64,000 nucleotides of DNA. It comes from Pseudisothecium myosuroides (taxonomy: Eukaryota; Streptophyta; Bryopsida; Hypnales; Lembophyllaceae). This document shows positions 1 to 11,465 of the stretch, in pieces; the stretch's first letter is position 1; the number at the start of each line of letters is the position of its first letter. The stretch is from positions 6,787,321-6,851,320 of the forward strand of contig OX637289.1 in assembly GCA_951799445.1 (NCBI GenBank). Direction: 5' to 3'. The notes beneath the pieces were generated by a model. That model saw only the letters and a list, made by a program, of their open reading frames with translations, had not been told where the DNA came from and did no database searches. The translations under genes were made by a program, and so were the position numbers.

Positions 1-283
1 AACAAGGATACTTCAATTGATCATGCTGTGAAAAAATATACTTTAGGTGAGACTTTATTTTTGTTACTAGAATTAACGAAGCACATTAGCCTATGCTTGA
101 GTCAAATTTATTAAAAAATAATTCAAAATATGATTAAATATGGCATATAATGAAATTTTCAAAAATGATAACATGGCATAATTGAATAGTGTAGAAATAT
201 TAATAAAAATAATTTGAATCCTCAAAAAAAAAATTTAAAAAATGAAAACTAAAAAACAAGTCACAAGTACCGAATAAGCCACA

Positions 284-480
284 AGTACCACGGTAATGTT
301 AATTATGAGGACCTTGTTGCAAAACACCAGGACAAGTTTGGCAAACCCTTGAGTACCGTAGTAAAGCTGTGAGGACTAGTGAAAACCCTATTGCTAAACG
401 TCACGACAAATTCATCAAAGCATTAAGTACTGCGGTACAGCTATGAGGACCTTGTTGCTAAAGGTCATGATATATTCCAA
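284..480. repeat. Tandem repeat, about 2.7 units of 68-74 bp, in P450 copy 1 intron 2
   Basis: Three successive blocks begin with an AGTAC motif near 284, 352 and 426. Each continues with a match to TATGAGGACCTTGTTGC and a later GACAA/GATA segment. The array lies in what would be intron 2 of the first P450 copy. The matching intron of the second copy (16977-18172) shows no such array, although the flanking bases 1-90 match about 17857-17945. Confidence 0.6.
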
Positions 481-737
481 ATCTTGTGAAATGAGATCCC
501 CAAAATTCTAAATCTAGTTAATGAAAGGAAATTCAACCAAAAAAGAAATGATTTTGTATGGGGTCTAATGAATCTGACCCCAACGTCCGGTACATGTGTT
601 AGTCAAAAATTGAACTACATTGAACCACAAAGAAAAAAATCTCCAAATGACCTAGTCAAACAGACTTGAAAAAGAATGAGACCAAAATTGGACACCTCGG
701 TCAGTTGTTGATGGGTTTAGGGTGCAGCAAGCAATAC

Positions 738-2806
738 CTTGAGTGCGTCCTGATGAAAGAAGGGATTGAGTGTTCGTCTCTCGGTAGACCATTTCTCTCC
801 AACCAGAGTGGCCAATCCTGCGCCCATCACTTGCCTGACGATAAAGTCTTCAAAGGGGAATTTCTTCAAGGATTTGTGATTGTTCACAAACACTTCTTTC
901 GCAATCTCCGGGTCTCGCACAACAATTCGCGTGCTGGTAATCCACTCATAAACAAAATTCTTCCCTGTACAAATCAAGTGTCAGAAGCTTCTGCATAGTG
1001 GCATTGTCCTGGACACAAAGCAATGTATGGGGAGAACCGCCGTGGTTTAATTGTGAGTCAGGCGGTTCGAGCATTTTAGCAATAGATGCTCTCTGAAATT
1101 GTCGCACCAAAATTGCTCGAAAGGATGATCATGCACAACGCAAAATTAGTTTCTTTCTCCAGACACCAAGTCATGTTAGGTAACTACAGCTGCTTGCGAC
1201 CTTACACAAAAAGCGATCCCTAGAAACGCTTCCCTAAACTGAATATGGAATGAAAATGAAAATCTTCAGTTCAATTTCAGGAGACCTAATTTCAGTACTT
1301 CGGAGATTTATAGTTTCTTCATCCGATGTCCAAAATCAACATGCTGAGATGCATTCAAACCCTCTTTCAATTGCCAAAATTACTCAGGAAGAATTCTCAT
1401 TGCAATGGCCCTCCTGAATCCTGCATACCATTTCGCAAACTCGTACTCAATTATGTTGCACCCAATGTAGAGTACAAAGACTCAAGCTAGGCTGCACAAC
1501 ATTATTTCGCTAACTTGTACCGAATTTAATTTCCGTACACGCAATGAAGGCTTCTGTCATACTAATTTCTACTCCTCAATTCGAAGACTGAATATCAATT
1601 TTTACTCTTCGATTCCAAGACAGATTGAATACCAATTTTAACTCGAGCTGAAATGGCGACACTTCAGGAAATTGGCACTGGACCAAATGCCCATCACCTG
1701 GAACTTCAGATCTATACCAGTCCTAGTTTTTGTCGCTCTGGAACATGCCATTTCCGAACTAATAAGGTCAAATATACTATAGAGCGTATTTGAGAGCGTG
1801 CACAGTCTGAGGATTTTACTGGATGTACAAGGGTTGATGTGGAATCGGAATCATGAACTCGTCGTCTTCGGCACTGGTACCGGAGGAAGCATCTACGACG
1901 TTTTTGGTTTGTAGATTTATCTGAGCCAGCTCCACAACTTCACAATCTATCGAAGGATCGACGGGCAGCGCAGCCGACTCCTGGTTCACAACCTACGAAG
2001 GACTGTAGCAAACTCCTCTCTGTATCAATTCTCTCAGACAGGCCACCATTAACGAGTACTCAACTTTGAAACAACACACAAGACAAGTGAATCATAGGGT
2101 CCTGTGAAGATGCTTTTATACTGTAGCACAACTAAAGAGCCACGCGAGACTCTGCAGAGAAGCATATTAGAGACTCTAACTCAATTCGATGATTTTAAGT
2201 GAACATACCATGGCATATGAGAAACCGGCATACTATGTTGGGGACAAATTCAAGGCAAACTGACGTACGACAGTGGACGAGAAATTGGAATCCTGACCCT
2301 AAAGCAATGCAAGCCTAAATTAAAACAATCAATCCTTGAAACATTCACAGTTCATTCATCCAGTGTCCAGAAACTACAAGCTCAGTTGCATTTGAACCTC
2401 CATTCACTTGCCAAACAGACCCAAGCAAATAGAAGACAGATGAAGACTTTCAGAATCCCATTTTGATGTTCTAGGGTGCAAATACCATAGCAAAAGAAAA
2501 ACCTGCATGCATACCGTATTTGGGACAGAACAAAGCATACTGCGGCACGACAGTGGGCGATAAATCGGCGTATTTGCCGAGAGGCAGAACTTCAGGAAAC
2601 GACTGCGCAAACTTGTTTGCGTCGAAGAGGTTTCCGATGAGGAATCGGAACGGCGGACCCTTCACTCCTTGCTGCGCCATCACACGACGGAAGCGCAGCG
2701 GCTCCCAAACTCCAATCCACAGCAATTTCAAAACTTTGTAGACAAGCACCGTGGCCACCACCACAGCGATGGCGTTCCTTAGTTCCACCAGCCCCGCCAT
2801 GGCCAT
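738..2806 (-). CDS. Cytochrome P450, CYP72 clan, copy 1 (5' part: exons 1-2 only)
   Basis: P450s are haem monooxygenases held in the ER membrane by an N-terminal helix. Exon 1 is 2515-2806 and exon 2 is 738-964; the intron is 1550 bp with a GT donor after the CPKY codons and a CAG acceptor before GKNFVYEW. Together they give the membrane anchor, a basic stretch (LRFRRV), the KGPPFRFLIGNL segment and the B-C helix region (GEKWSTERRTLNPFF), about 171 residues. Exon lengths and splice phases match the complete copy at 14138-19181. Two in-frame ATGs exist (2806 and 2800); the second aligns with the start of copy 2 and may be the real one. The exon 2 donor (AAG then GTATTG) is intact and the window ends in intron 2, so exons 3-5 should lie to the left, outside the window. 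Whether the gene is functional cannot be judged. The start of the window matches intron 2 of copy 2. Confidence 0.88.
1816..1992 (-). other. Coding-like terminal exon fragment inside P450 copy 1 intron 1
   Basis: A 58-codon open frame ends in TAA at 1816-1818. It begins right after an AG splice-acceptor-like site (the preceding in-frame codon is the TAG at the site). It has no early ATG. The frame is acidic (SAEDDEFMIPIPHQP near the end) and GC-richer than its surroundings, so it reads like the last exon of an unrelated gene rather than intron sequence. Intron 1 of the second P450 copy is 496 bp and lacks it; here the intron is about 1 kb longer. A short P450-intron motif (ATTCATCCAGTGTCCAGAAA near 2350) recurs as a related copy near 1320, so the insert may have come with a local duplication. 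I do not recognise the protein. Confidence 0.4.
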
Positions 2807-3477
2807 ACCGCAGAAATGAAGAACTATCTATCGATATTCTGGATAGCTTCAGTAGACTGCTAGCAAAGTCCCTTTGAATTTAATTGCTTCCACCGCTTTC
2901 AGGCAGAGAATCGGACAAGTTCTGCACAAGTTCATGCACAAATCTACTTCAGTGTCAGTTACTCACGATCATTGTTCAGTTTGCTTTCATAAATAATATT
3001 GTTTTCCTTTTCCTTGGATAAGAGGCTTGTGGTAAAGATACCCCTGAGTTGTCACTTCTGCTCTTGGGCATGGTTTTTTATTGTCTCTACCCTCCTAGGG
3101 TGACACCGCATACTGTCAGTGGCAATAAAAAAATTCTCATCCATAGACTTCATTCATAGCTCAATGATACATTAATGAGTGACTCATTTGTCATCCACTT
3201 ACGTCATTGCAAGGATATTATCCCACAAAAAAAACCCATGATCTCTGCCATGGCAAGAGATGGAGCCAAGATTTCAAGTGCACCATTTCTAACATTTGGA
3301 ATATTTATAGTTTACGCTTGCAATGTCCAAAAAATGTCGTTATAAGAAAATCTAAATTTCTCTTCAACTACCAAGAAGACCCAATTTTTTCCTTACAAAT
3401 TATTAATAAGAATCATGCTCATTTTATATGGGTATTGGTTCAATTTGTTTACTTTCATGTCAATGCAAAATGTAGAT
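2807..3477. other. 5' flank of P450 copy 1, shared with copy 2
   Basis: From about 3000 this stretch aligns with 19630-20110 upstream of P450 copy 2; for example GATAAGAGGCTTGTGGTAA occurs in both, as does the stretch around CACCATTTCTAACATTTGG. It probably contains the promoter. I cannot pick a TATA box or start site with confidence. Confidence 0.5.
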
Positions 3478-6476
3478 GGGTTGTTGCAAGAAAGAGCGTT
3501 CAAACAGCGTTCAAACAACGTAGCGTTTTGCAAAGTACTCATTTTTTCTTTTGGGAGTATTTTAAAATTAGAAAATCAATTTTAAAAAATATGTGAAAAA
3601 TATGTTTAATATAAACACCTTTAAGAAGAAGGTAACCTAGGAAGGAAAAACATAGAAAAATTCTCTAAGTAGGAGAACTAAAAAAGTGCAAAATCTCAAG
3701 AAAATAGGTACTTGCACCATAATTTTACATTTTAATTTATAAAAAATATAATTTTTTTTTAAATAACTAAAAATTGGACATTTACGAAGACTTCACAGTG
3801 ATGAGATTTCACCAAAAGATTGATCATAGAACCATTTTCATTGTTCAAAAATTGCCCACATTGGGAGTGCTATTTGCACTTATGTGGAGGACACAAAATA
3901 ATATATTTTTAGATTCCTTTTGGTAAAAATATGCTTTCCTACTATGTAAATAGACCATGAAAATTTCAGCTCTAGATCATTAAATTTGGGGACTTCTAAC
4001 GTAGTAAAAAATCCTAAATTTACATTGTAACAAATTAACAAAAATGATTTTTAAATGTAAAATGATTTTTTTTTATTTCTAAAAAATAAGAGATCTGATG
4101 ACCATCAAGTTAGGCATTTCCAATAATAAATTCATGTTCATAAGACTTTTGATTCAAAAGTTATAGTGGATGTGTAGACAATTTGATTTTTTCATTTTTA
4201 GTCTAATAGCTTTTCTAAGTGCAAATGGGGTAGTATAATTTACCTATTTCCATTAGCCTAAGTAAAATCGTGCTAATTGATAAATCAAATAGATTGCAAC
4301 CGGTTCGAATTGATCAAGATTTGAGAAGTGCTAAAACTCGAACTCACCTTTTCAAATTGAACAGTTGTCACCTTCCGATAGTATATAGCAAATTTTCTTT
4401 CTTTGTTGAAGCTCTTAGATGGAGCATTAAAAACTTTCTTTCGTATACAAACTCGTGAACTCCTTCATAGTTTTTAATATAAAATTCTATTTTGCAATTC
4501 AGCATTGTGTGAGACTGTGTGTGTGCTGGATGTGTTTGTGTCTGGTTGTGAATTCTTTGGTGATCAATTCGGCAGTAAGAGGATCAACTTGTGACTGTGA
4601 CTGTGATTGAATTCTCCATCGACTAATTGAGCAGGGAGTTAATTGATCTTGAATGTCTGTAATTTTGCTAAAGCATTTATAATTTGTGTGTGCATAATTG
4701 AGTTCTCTTTGTGTGATATACCTGAGATCAATTTGTGCTGATATGAGTTGTATGATTACAGACTGTTTGATCTAATTGATATGAACATGTAAAATATAAA
4801 TTCAAACCGATTGATAAATCAATTAGAATCTATGGCTGTATGTGTGTGCATTGGATGTGGTGTATGTATGGATGTTTTGATTGTGTGAGACATGAGTTGT
4901 AAAATTGTTTAAGCTATTACTAACTGGATTGGATGGTTGTCAATTTGATTTTAATCTCACAGATGGAAATTGAGTCTAATTGTGAGTTTGCTGAATGTTA
5001 GCAATCCCTGGTGTTTGAATGATAGAATTGAGAATTTGATCAAATTGATTGAAAGCATCCAGGTCTAATTGTTGCATAACTGCATGAAATCCAGACTGAT
5101 TGAAATTAATTGATTAATATTTGTATGTAAATGTTAGTGAGTGAAATGAATTTAATAAAGGTTTGATCAAATAGAGATTTAATATAATTTAAATTACTTG
5201 AATAAATAATAAAACATACCAATCACATGTGTTGATAAATTTTATTATTAAATTTGAAGGTCATGGAAATTATTTAATCTTTATAGTCAAATTAAGTGAG
5301 AATTATGTTTGATTGATAAGATATGGAGAGAATAAATTTGAGTAATAGTTTGTGCTTTGGTTTGTTTGGATGATTAAACTTTTGAAATTAAAACCAATCG
5401 ATCAAAGTAGTGAGTAATTCAATTATTCATTTCAACTACTAAACTAGTTGATATTAATAAATTGTGAACACTACCTAATAGTCTTGCATTCAAATTAACC
5501 ATTGATTGAATGTACTAATTGTTGTTGATCTTGTATGCTAAAATTGGAACATTGAATAGTTGTCTCCTGAGTTGGTTGGTAAATTATAGAGAATATAATT
5601 TGTCAAATCACAACAACTTGTGGCAAAAGTCCTTTACAAATTGGAATCTTTGATTTGACCTAATTTAACTATCTTTGAGACTAATTCAAATTTGTGGATT
5701 GTTAGCTACTAGACAAACTAAACTACAACCATCTTGACATGCTAATATAAATTAAACCATAGAAGGTTAATATTGGGTATGTGAGAATCAAGGCAAATTG
5801 TGGCAAATTACAAGTAGAACCAAATGAGTTAATTAATGCAGGTTGAAATCCAAAGAAGCTGGATGGATGAAGAACAAATGGATGAATGACAAATCAGCAG
5901 GGAGAGTCCTACCAGACCATGACTCTGCATTAGCTAGTGACAATTTGCTATAGTTATAGAATTTATTTGGAGCATTCTAAAATTAGCAATTAGGCCAGTA
6001 AATAGTTGTACAAAGACAAATTGACGTGTAAAAGAATATCACGGTAATTAAAGAATTATTATATATATTATATATATAATTAGGTGATAGCGCATTTGCA
6101 TTGCATGATCAATTTGTGGGCTTAACACGTATATTTGCCAAAAACCACTCTCTCTCTACTAGGCAGGACTGTGACGTCATTCATAGTCAATAGCATTATG
6201 GGATGGACTGAATTAAATTTGGGAATAAGAGTGATACTTTGTATTATTGAGTGATTTAACCATAAAATCCCTAAAAGAAGTCAAATTCTACTTAAACTAC
6301 AAAACAAAGTGACTTTAGACACATTACCGATAGACGAATTGACCTTTCCTTGATTTTAATCCCCCTATAGCTTGTGGTCCTGGGTTTTTGTTGAGTCAAA
6401 ACCTAGATTACAGGATGACAAGAGAGTCACCCACTTTGTGGCTAGTAAATAGGACTGTTCTTTTTTGCAATGACCC
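3478..6476. mobile_element. 3.0-kb DNA transposon with about 24-bp TIRs, non-autonomous
   Basis: The left end reads GGGTTGTTGCAAGAAAGA and the right end, reverse-complemented, reads GGGTCATTGCAAAAAAGA, so the termini are imperfect inverted repeats. Both sides are flanked by AGAT (3474-3477 and 6477-6480), a candidate 3-4 bp target duplication. The paralogous DNA upstream of P450 copy 2 runs straight across this point (about 20128-20140), giving an empty site. No open frame longer than about 62 codons is present, so no transposase is encoded. The superfamily is not clear. Confidence 0.72.
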
Positions 6477-7134
6477 AGATGTACAATTCAGTTCTTTTTG
6501 TAAGACAACAACCATTTCTAAACTCATTTTTCCATAGATTCTTAATTCCAGTTTTTGGCATATTATTAACTGTCTTGCTCTAGTTGTAGAATAGTTGTAA
6601 ATTTCCTTTTAAATCTTGAAAGATAAAATTCCACCTTTGACAAGGTGCACAAAAACTTGGTTCTTGAAGTTTAAACATTATAATCTTGCAATTAGTTGGC
6701 CTTTTCACTTCAAAAAATTTAGAGGATATATATATCAACTAGGTTCTTAGTTTGAAATAAATCTAAATCTATAGTAGATTCTAGCATGTAATTTGATTCA
6801 AAGTTTTACACTCATTTTGGTATTTATTACTATCAATTCTATCACATTTTATTCTTAAGTTTTCACAATTTTCTATAGTACCATTTCATATTCTAACTAA
6901 TTTTCATTCATAGAATTTATTATTCATTTTCATTTTCATAGTCATAACGCTTCATATTTCTATGATGTTTTAAAATACACCATTTTCTAATATAGAAATC
7001 AAAGGCAATACCCCTCATGACCAACTTTTCCTATAGAAAAGTACTTCATAGGCAATACCTTTCATGGTCCATTCCATTGTAGAAAAGTACTCTCCCGGCA
7101 ATACCCCTCACAACCTACTCCATTGCACAAAAGT

Positions 7135-7363
7135 CACTATAAGAAACCCGCGTTTTAGGGGACGTTTTCATAATTTTACTCAATGTCCCTTATTTTAGTG
7201 GACGTTGAGTAAACAACTTGTGTTTTTATGTCAATAGTAACATCCAATGTTACATTGGATGTTACTATTGACATAAAAACACAAGTTGTTTTACTCAACG
7301 TCCACTAAAATCCGTCTCCTAAAATTATGAAAACGTCACCTAAAACGTGGGTTTCTTATAGTG
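7135..7363. mobile_element. CACTA-type palindromic MITE, 229 bp
   Basis: The ends are CACTATAAGAAACCC and its complement GGGTTTCTTATAGTG, the CACTA (En/Spm) terminal motif. The whole element is an almost perfect palindrome centred near 7247-7250. Both sides carry AGT (7132-7134 and 7364-7366), the 3-bp duplication expected for CACTA elements. The paralogous DNA near 20730 reads through as ...AAAAAGTGTTC... with a single AGT, a clean empty site. Confidence 0.9.
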
Positions 7364-7857
7364 AGTGTTCCTTAGGCAATGCTCCTCACGCCTCACTTTT
7401 TAGTAGAAAAGTACCCATTGCTTCTTATTTGATTGTTTGATAGTTTATAAAATTCAAACCTTCTAAGAAAGTGAGGTGTATTTGCTTTGTATTTTAGTTG
7501 ACTTTTAGGACTTTTACGTCACTATGTGTTCAAAACATTCACTAAGTGACTCTTCTAGATTATATGTGCAATTAAAATATCTTTGTAGTTACTTGGTATT
7601 ATGGTATATAGTATATATTCCAAATCCAAAAGTTTTGAGAATTTCAATGTCAAAGAATTATGGAAGATCTAATCTTAAGGAATCTTTTTTTGTTGCTTTG
7701 TGTTTGTCTTTTTGCTTTAAAATAATGAATGAAAGACCTCAAAGTTGTCTTTTAATCAATTTGGTCATTTAAACATTTCAATCAAGTTTTAAAAGATTAT
7801 GGTCGTTTGTAGAAGTCAAATTTTGTAGAAAATTAGGTATATTCTTATAATATCTAA

Positions 7858-7985
7858 CCATGAGTACCTAGATGTCTACCAACACCTAGGTATTTAATAG
7901 TATCAAGGTGTCTACTAGTACTTAGGTGTCTTCTAATATCAAGGTGTCTACTAGTGTCTAAGGGACTTCTAGTGCTATACTACAT
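7858..7985. repeat. Minisatellite, about 20-22 bp units
   Basis: Degenerate repeats of a CTAGTACCTAGGTGTCT-like unit, about six in a row. The same minisatellite is in the paralogous block at 21222-21345, so it predates the duplication. Confidence 0.6.
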
Positions 7986-8000
7986 ATGGAACCATTAATA

Positions 8001-9231
8001 TATTTAATTCTATCCATGTCTCCTATGTGGAATTACAGTTCTTCAAAATCCAATAGAAAGGTAAAATAAGCTTCAATTTTGTTTCAACAACTTATTCAAA
8101 GCTAAATAAAATATGGAACTATCTCAAAAGAATAAAATAAGACCCCACAATCAACAAATGTAGGCAATAAAAACTTTATGAAAGCCAAATTAGCTTCCAA
8201 ATTGCAAATGTGGTGAGTGATTTAGTTTCTATTGCTAGGTCCAATTTGGATTTAGGATGCAATGAAACTTGTCAAGCGGTAGTAATGGCTTGTGGCTTAG
8301 TACTACTACTGTAGTAAAATAATTTGAAAAAATTGAATATTCAACCTAAATTGTGATAAGATATATGACAATAGGACATTAAAGACAAGTTAACATGTCC
8401 TGTCATTGAACTTAAACCGTGGTTTTCACCACGGACTTCACTTTTTTTCCTATTTATTTTCTTAAAGTAAACTCAATCAAATAAAAATAAAAAATAAAAA
8501 TATTTTACATAATAGAACAATTCGCATTGTAACACCGTCTAACTAAGAGAGAGTATTCTAAAAGATATTTTGGCACTCTTTTTGACTTTTTTATTGTGAA
8601 AAAATACTTACATGACCCTACTAAATGTATAAATTCTTGATATGCTTCAACCATGTGTCCAAATGTGGCACACTTTTATTTGATAGAAGCATATTGAAAA
8701 TCCTTGCATCTGTGCAGAACTAAATTTTCTCAAATTTAGCCCACTCTACTTGTGATTTTCAATTAATACCAAGTAACAATCATTTTTAGATCATCATATG
8801 GCTACTGAAAGGTTAAAGAACTCCTAAGTTCAACCATATACCAGGTCAAATCTATTCAAAGACTAAAGGATAAGCTACCACAAACTAAATGATTGAGTGT
8901 TATTCATAAAACTAAAAATTTTACTTCTTTTTATAATTTTGTTTTAAATCATGGTTCTACATAATGAAATTTTTTTATAGAATATCTTCATTGGTATGTA
9001 AATTATTTGAATACTTAAAAAAAATATCAATTGAAATCTTTTTAGGCTTAGAGAATTGGATGAAGATCTTTGAACTTTTGCTAAAGAATTCTAGCTTACT
9101 CATATTTATCCTTCTAAATTACAAGTTAAAACATGTATGGTCCATTTGATTTAAAATTGATTTGATAAAGCGCCAAACAAAACAAAAAATATCCAATTCT
9201 TGATCTAAAAATGTATCACCACAATGCAGCT
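8001..9231. other. AT-rich intergenic DNA, nothing recognised
   Basis: No convincing open frame, RNA gene or structured repeat. There is one short hairpin, CCGTGGTTTTCACCACGG, near 8418. Confidence 0.5.
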
Positions 9232-9910
9232 TTAACCCCTAAAGGACCATGGTCCCTTTGAGGGACAAATGGGATTTCGGGCTTGTACCTACAGTCTAAG
9301 TTTTTATCTTGTTTTTTTGAATGTTTTTTTAGATGAAAAAATTGATTATCTTAGTGGGAATATAATTTTTTTTCAATTGGTGCAAGGGAACAAAAAGTAT
9401 GCCCAAATAAGCTCAAAATAGGGGAGAGGAGGCAACAAAAAAAAATTGAAAAATTTGAATTTTTTTTCTTCTAGATTACATTTTTGTCTACGTAGAAAGC
9501 TTTGATTCATTCCATTTCGATTTATTATGAGAAAATTATGGACAATCTTGTTTTTTGGGAAATTAGAGCACCTTCTTGAAAAAATAACTTATAGGATTTA
9601 TTTCTGAATGCAATTTTACAATTTAAAAAAAAGGGTCCACATGGTTTAGTTTGCTTGCAAGAATGCTCTCACCATTAAAATTAGCCTGTACATTTTAATT
9701 CCATCTTAGAGATATTAAAAATTTAGATTTTCCTTCTATTTCATACCTACTTCTACTTAATAATTTTTTAAAGAATGAAAATTAATTTTTTTTGAAATTT
9801 TTTTCTCCCTTAGACTCTCAATCCAATTCTCCACCATAAAGATTTAAACCTTAAAACTCTATAGTGCAAAAAATTAAAGTTAAGAAGGTTCAAAGTCAAA
9901 TCATTTGACC
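9232..9910 (+). mobile_element. TTAA element (piggyBac-like MITE), 3'-truncated copy
   Basis: It begins TTAACCCCTAAAGGACC followed by the subterminal GTCCC/GGGAC hairpin, as in the complete copies at 27215-28138 and 28886-29826, and follows them to about 9910. The last ~230 bp, including the right terminal repeat, are missing and replaced by unrelated tandem-repeat DNA. Confidence 0.75.
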
Positions 9911-10096
9911 AAATCTTAGCATATGGTGAAAACAAATTGAAATCCAAAGAAACATAGCCATTGACAGCTATGCACTATGAATGCAAAAAATAGGAGTATT
10001 TGATCAATTCCTAGCATATGTTGGAACAAACTTGAATCCAAAAATGCATGGCCGTTAATGGGTGTCCACTGGGAAAGCACAAAAAATAAAAGCATT
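9905..10096. repeat. Imperfect tandem dimer, about 95 bp per unit
   Basis: Units start at 9905 and 10000. Both read TTGAyCAAwTCyTAGCATATG, then a match to AAATCCAAAnAnnCATnGCC, and end in GCAAAAAATA or ACAAAAAATAA. A third partial unit may begin near 10096. It sits exactly where the preceding TTAA element loses its right end. Confidence 0.65.
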
Positions 10097-10401
10097 TTAC
10101 TCAATCGTAGTCTATAATGTGCTTAGTAGCAAGTTTGTCAGTTTGATGCTGGATAATTAATTTATAACCAAAATACATTTGAACACTTTAAAATATCATT
10201 TTTTGGAAAATTCAATATTAAAATCAAAACAAATAAAGTATTGGGCAACCACCTCACACAAACTTAAAAGCCACTTATTGTGAGTGTAACTAAAAAAAAA
10301 AGACAAATTCTTTATACTAATGGGGTGGTAGGAGGTAAGATAATCCATGTGGGATATGTAAATTAGGACTACTAGGAGCTCAACTACTCATACCTAGTTA
10401 A

Positions 10402-11070
10402 GTCAAAAGCAAGAAAATGTGTTCAATGTAGAACTTTAGACATCATTTTGGCAGAGTAGAATAACTTTTTGTGAAAAAAGTTGAACTAAAAAAGTTGAAA
10501 AATCAAGTCAAATTCATTTCCAACAACCTTTTTAAGATTTTGAGCCTCCAATCAAAAGTTATGGACAAAATTTAGAGAGGGATTGTTTTTTTGACATTTT
10601 CAAACATCATCTTTGAATTTTGTCCATAATTTTTTTTGGAGGCTCAAAATTACAAATAGATTTTTGAAGATGAAAGTGAGCTTGATTTACCAACCTTTTT
10701 TATTCCAAAGATTTTTGAAGAAATTTATTTTACTATGCCAAAATGAGGTCTAAAGTTCTACATTGAATACCATTAGAGGAGATTTGAGGGGCCCAAGAGA
10801 TTGCGAGTTCCCGGGTTGTGGGAATTGTGGGAATGGCCTAAGAACTATAATTTGACATGGCTAAGAGACTGCCACATCAGAAATTATTATTTAATTTATT
10901 TTTTATTAAAAAAATATATTTTTAACATATGTTTTTTTAATTTTATTATTTTTTAATTTATTATTTTAATATGTTGATGGGACTGCGTTCGTTCACAACA
11001 AGGGAACAACCCCAAAACAGTCTCTTGGACCCCTCAAAATTCCTCTAATGAATTCCTACGTTTTGACAAT
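10402..11070. mobile_element. Fold-back MITE interrupted by a second MITE
   Basis: The arm at about 10402-10450 (TTCAATGTAGAACTTTAGAC) is inverted at 10748-10767. The pairing resumes after the inserted element, where GTTTTGAC near 11060 pairs with GTCAAAAG near 10402. So the arm was one continuous inverted repeat before insertion of the MITE at 10771-11050. The interior forms further inverted pairs around 10560 and 10640. Confidence 0.6.
10771..11050. mobile_element. MITE of the CATTAGAG...CTCTAATG family (nested), 280 bp
   Basis: The ends CATTAGAGGAGATTTGAGG and TCAAAATTCCTCTAATG are inverted repeats. The GC-richer outer parts flank an AT-only core, and an inner ACATGG...CCACAT pair is present. 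Other copies: 12772-13084, 26637-26957, 46365-46654. No target duplication longer than about 2 bp is apparent. Confidence 0.72.
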
Positions 11071-11465
11071 GAGCAATCAAGCTCTTAAGGTAGTCCATAC
11101 CCTTTGAGGATTCATGACAGAGAATGGATTGAAATATAAAAAAAAACATTCAACCCTTGAATCTCACCAAAAATCAACGAAGTAATTCCTTCATTATAGC
11201 ATTAAAAAAATTCTTGACGTTAGGTAGTCAAATGATAGTTGATATTTGATTTGATGAATTGTTTTGGGATTTTGGGCAAAATATTTTACATTTATTTATA
11301 GATTTGTCTATTTGGTTTAAGAATGACTGACAAAAAAATTTGGCAATTTTTTTCGTAGTTAATTTAAGTTGAACTTGCTATTCAAATACAATATTACCAT
11401 AGCGGCAATCAAGAAGTTCCTTAATTGACACATTCCTTATTTACAATGGACCCGGACCAAAGGAG

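Larger units (their letters stand above)
6480..8000. other. Duplicated P450 upstream block, paralogous to 20150-21370
   Basis: Long stretches match 20150-21370 in order and orientation, including the repeated CAATACCCCTCA-type motifs near 7010-7110 and 20690-20750. It holds one CACTA MITE and a minisatellite, listed separately. No gene is seen. Similarity fades near 8000 and 21370, which marks the far end of the tandem P450 duplication. Confidence 0.75.

Noticed and set aside
3207..3596. 129-codon plus-strand frame
   Set aside because: Crosses the left boundary of the 3-kb transposon, so it is a chance fusion of flank and element. The paralogous flank near 19900 lacks it.
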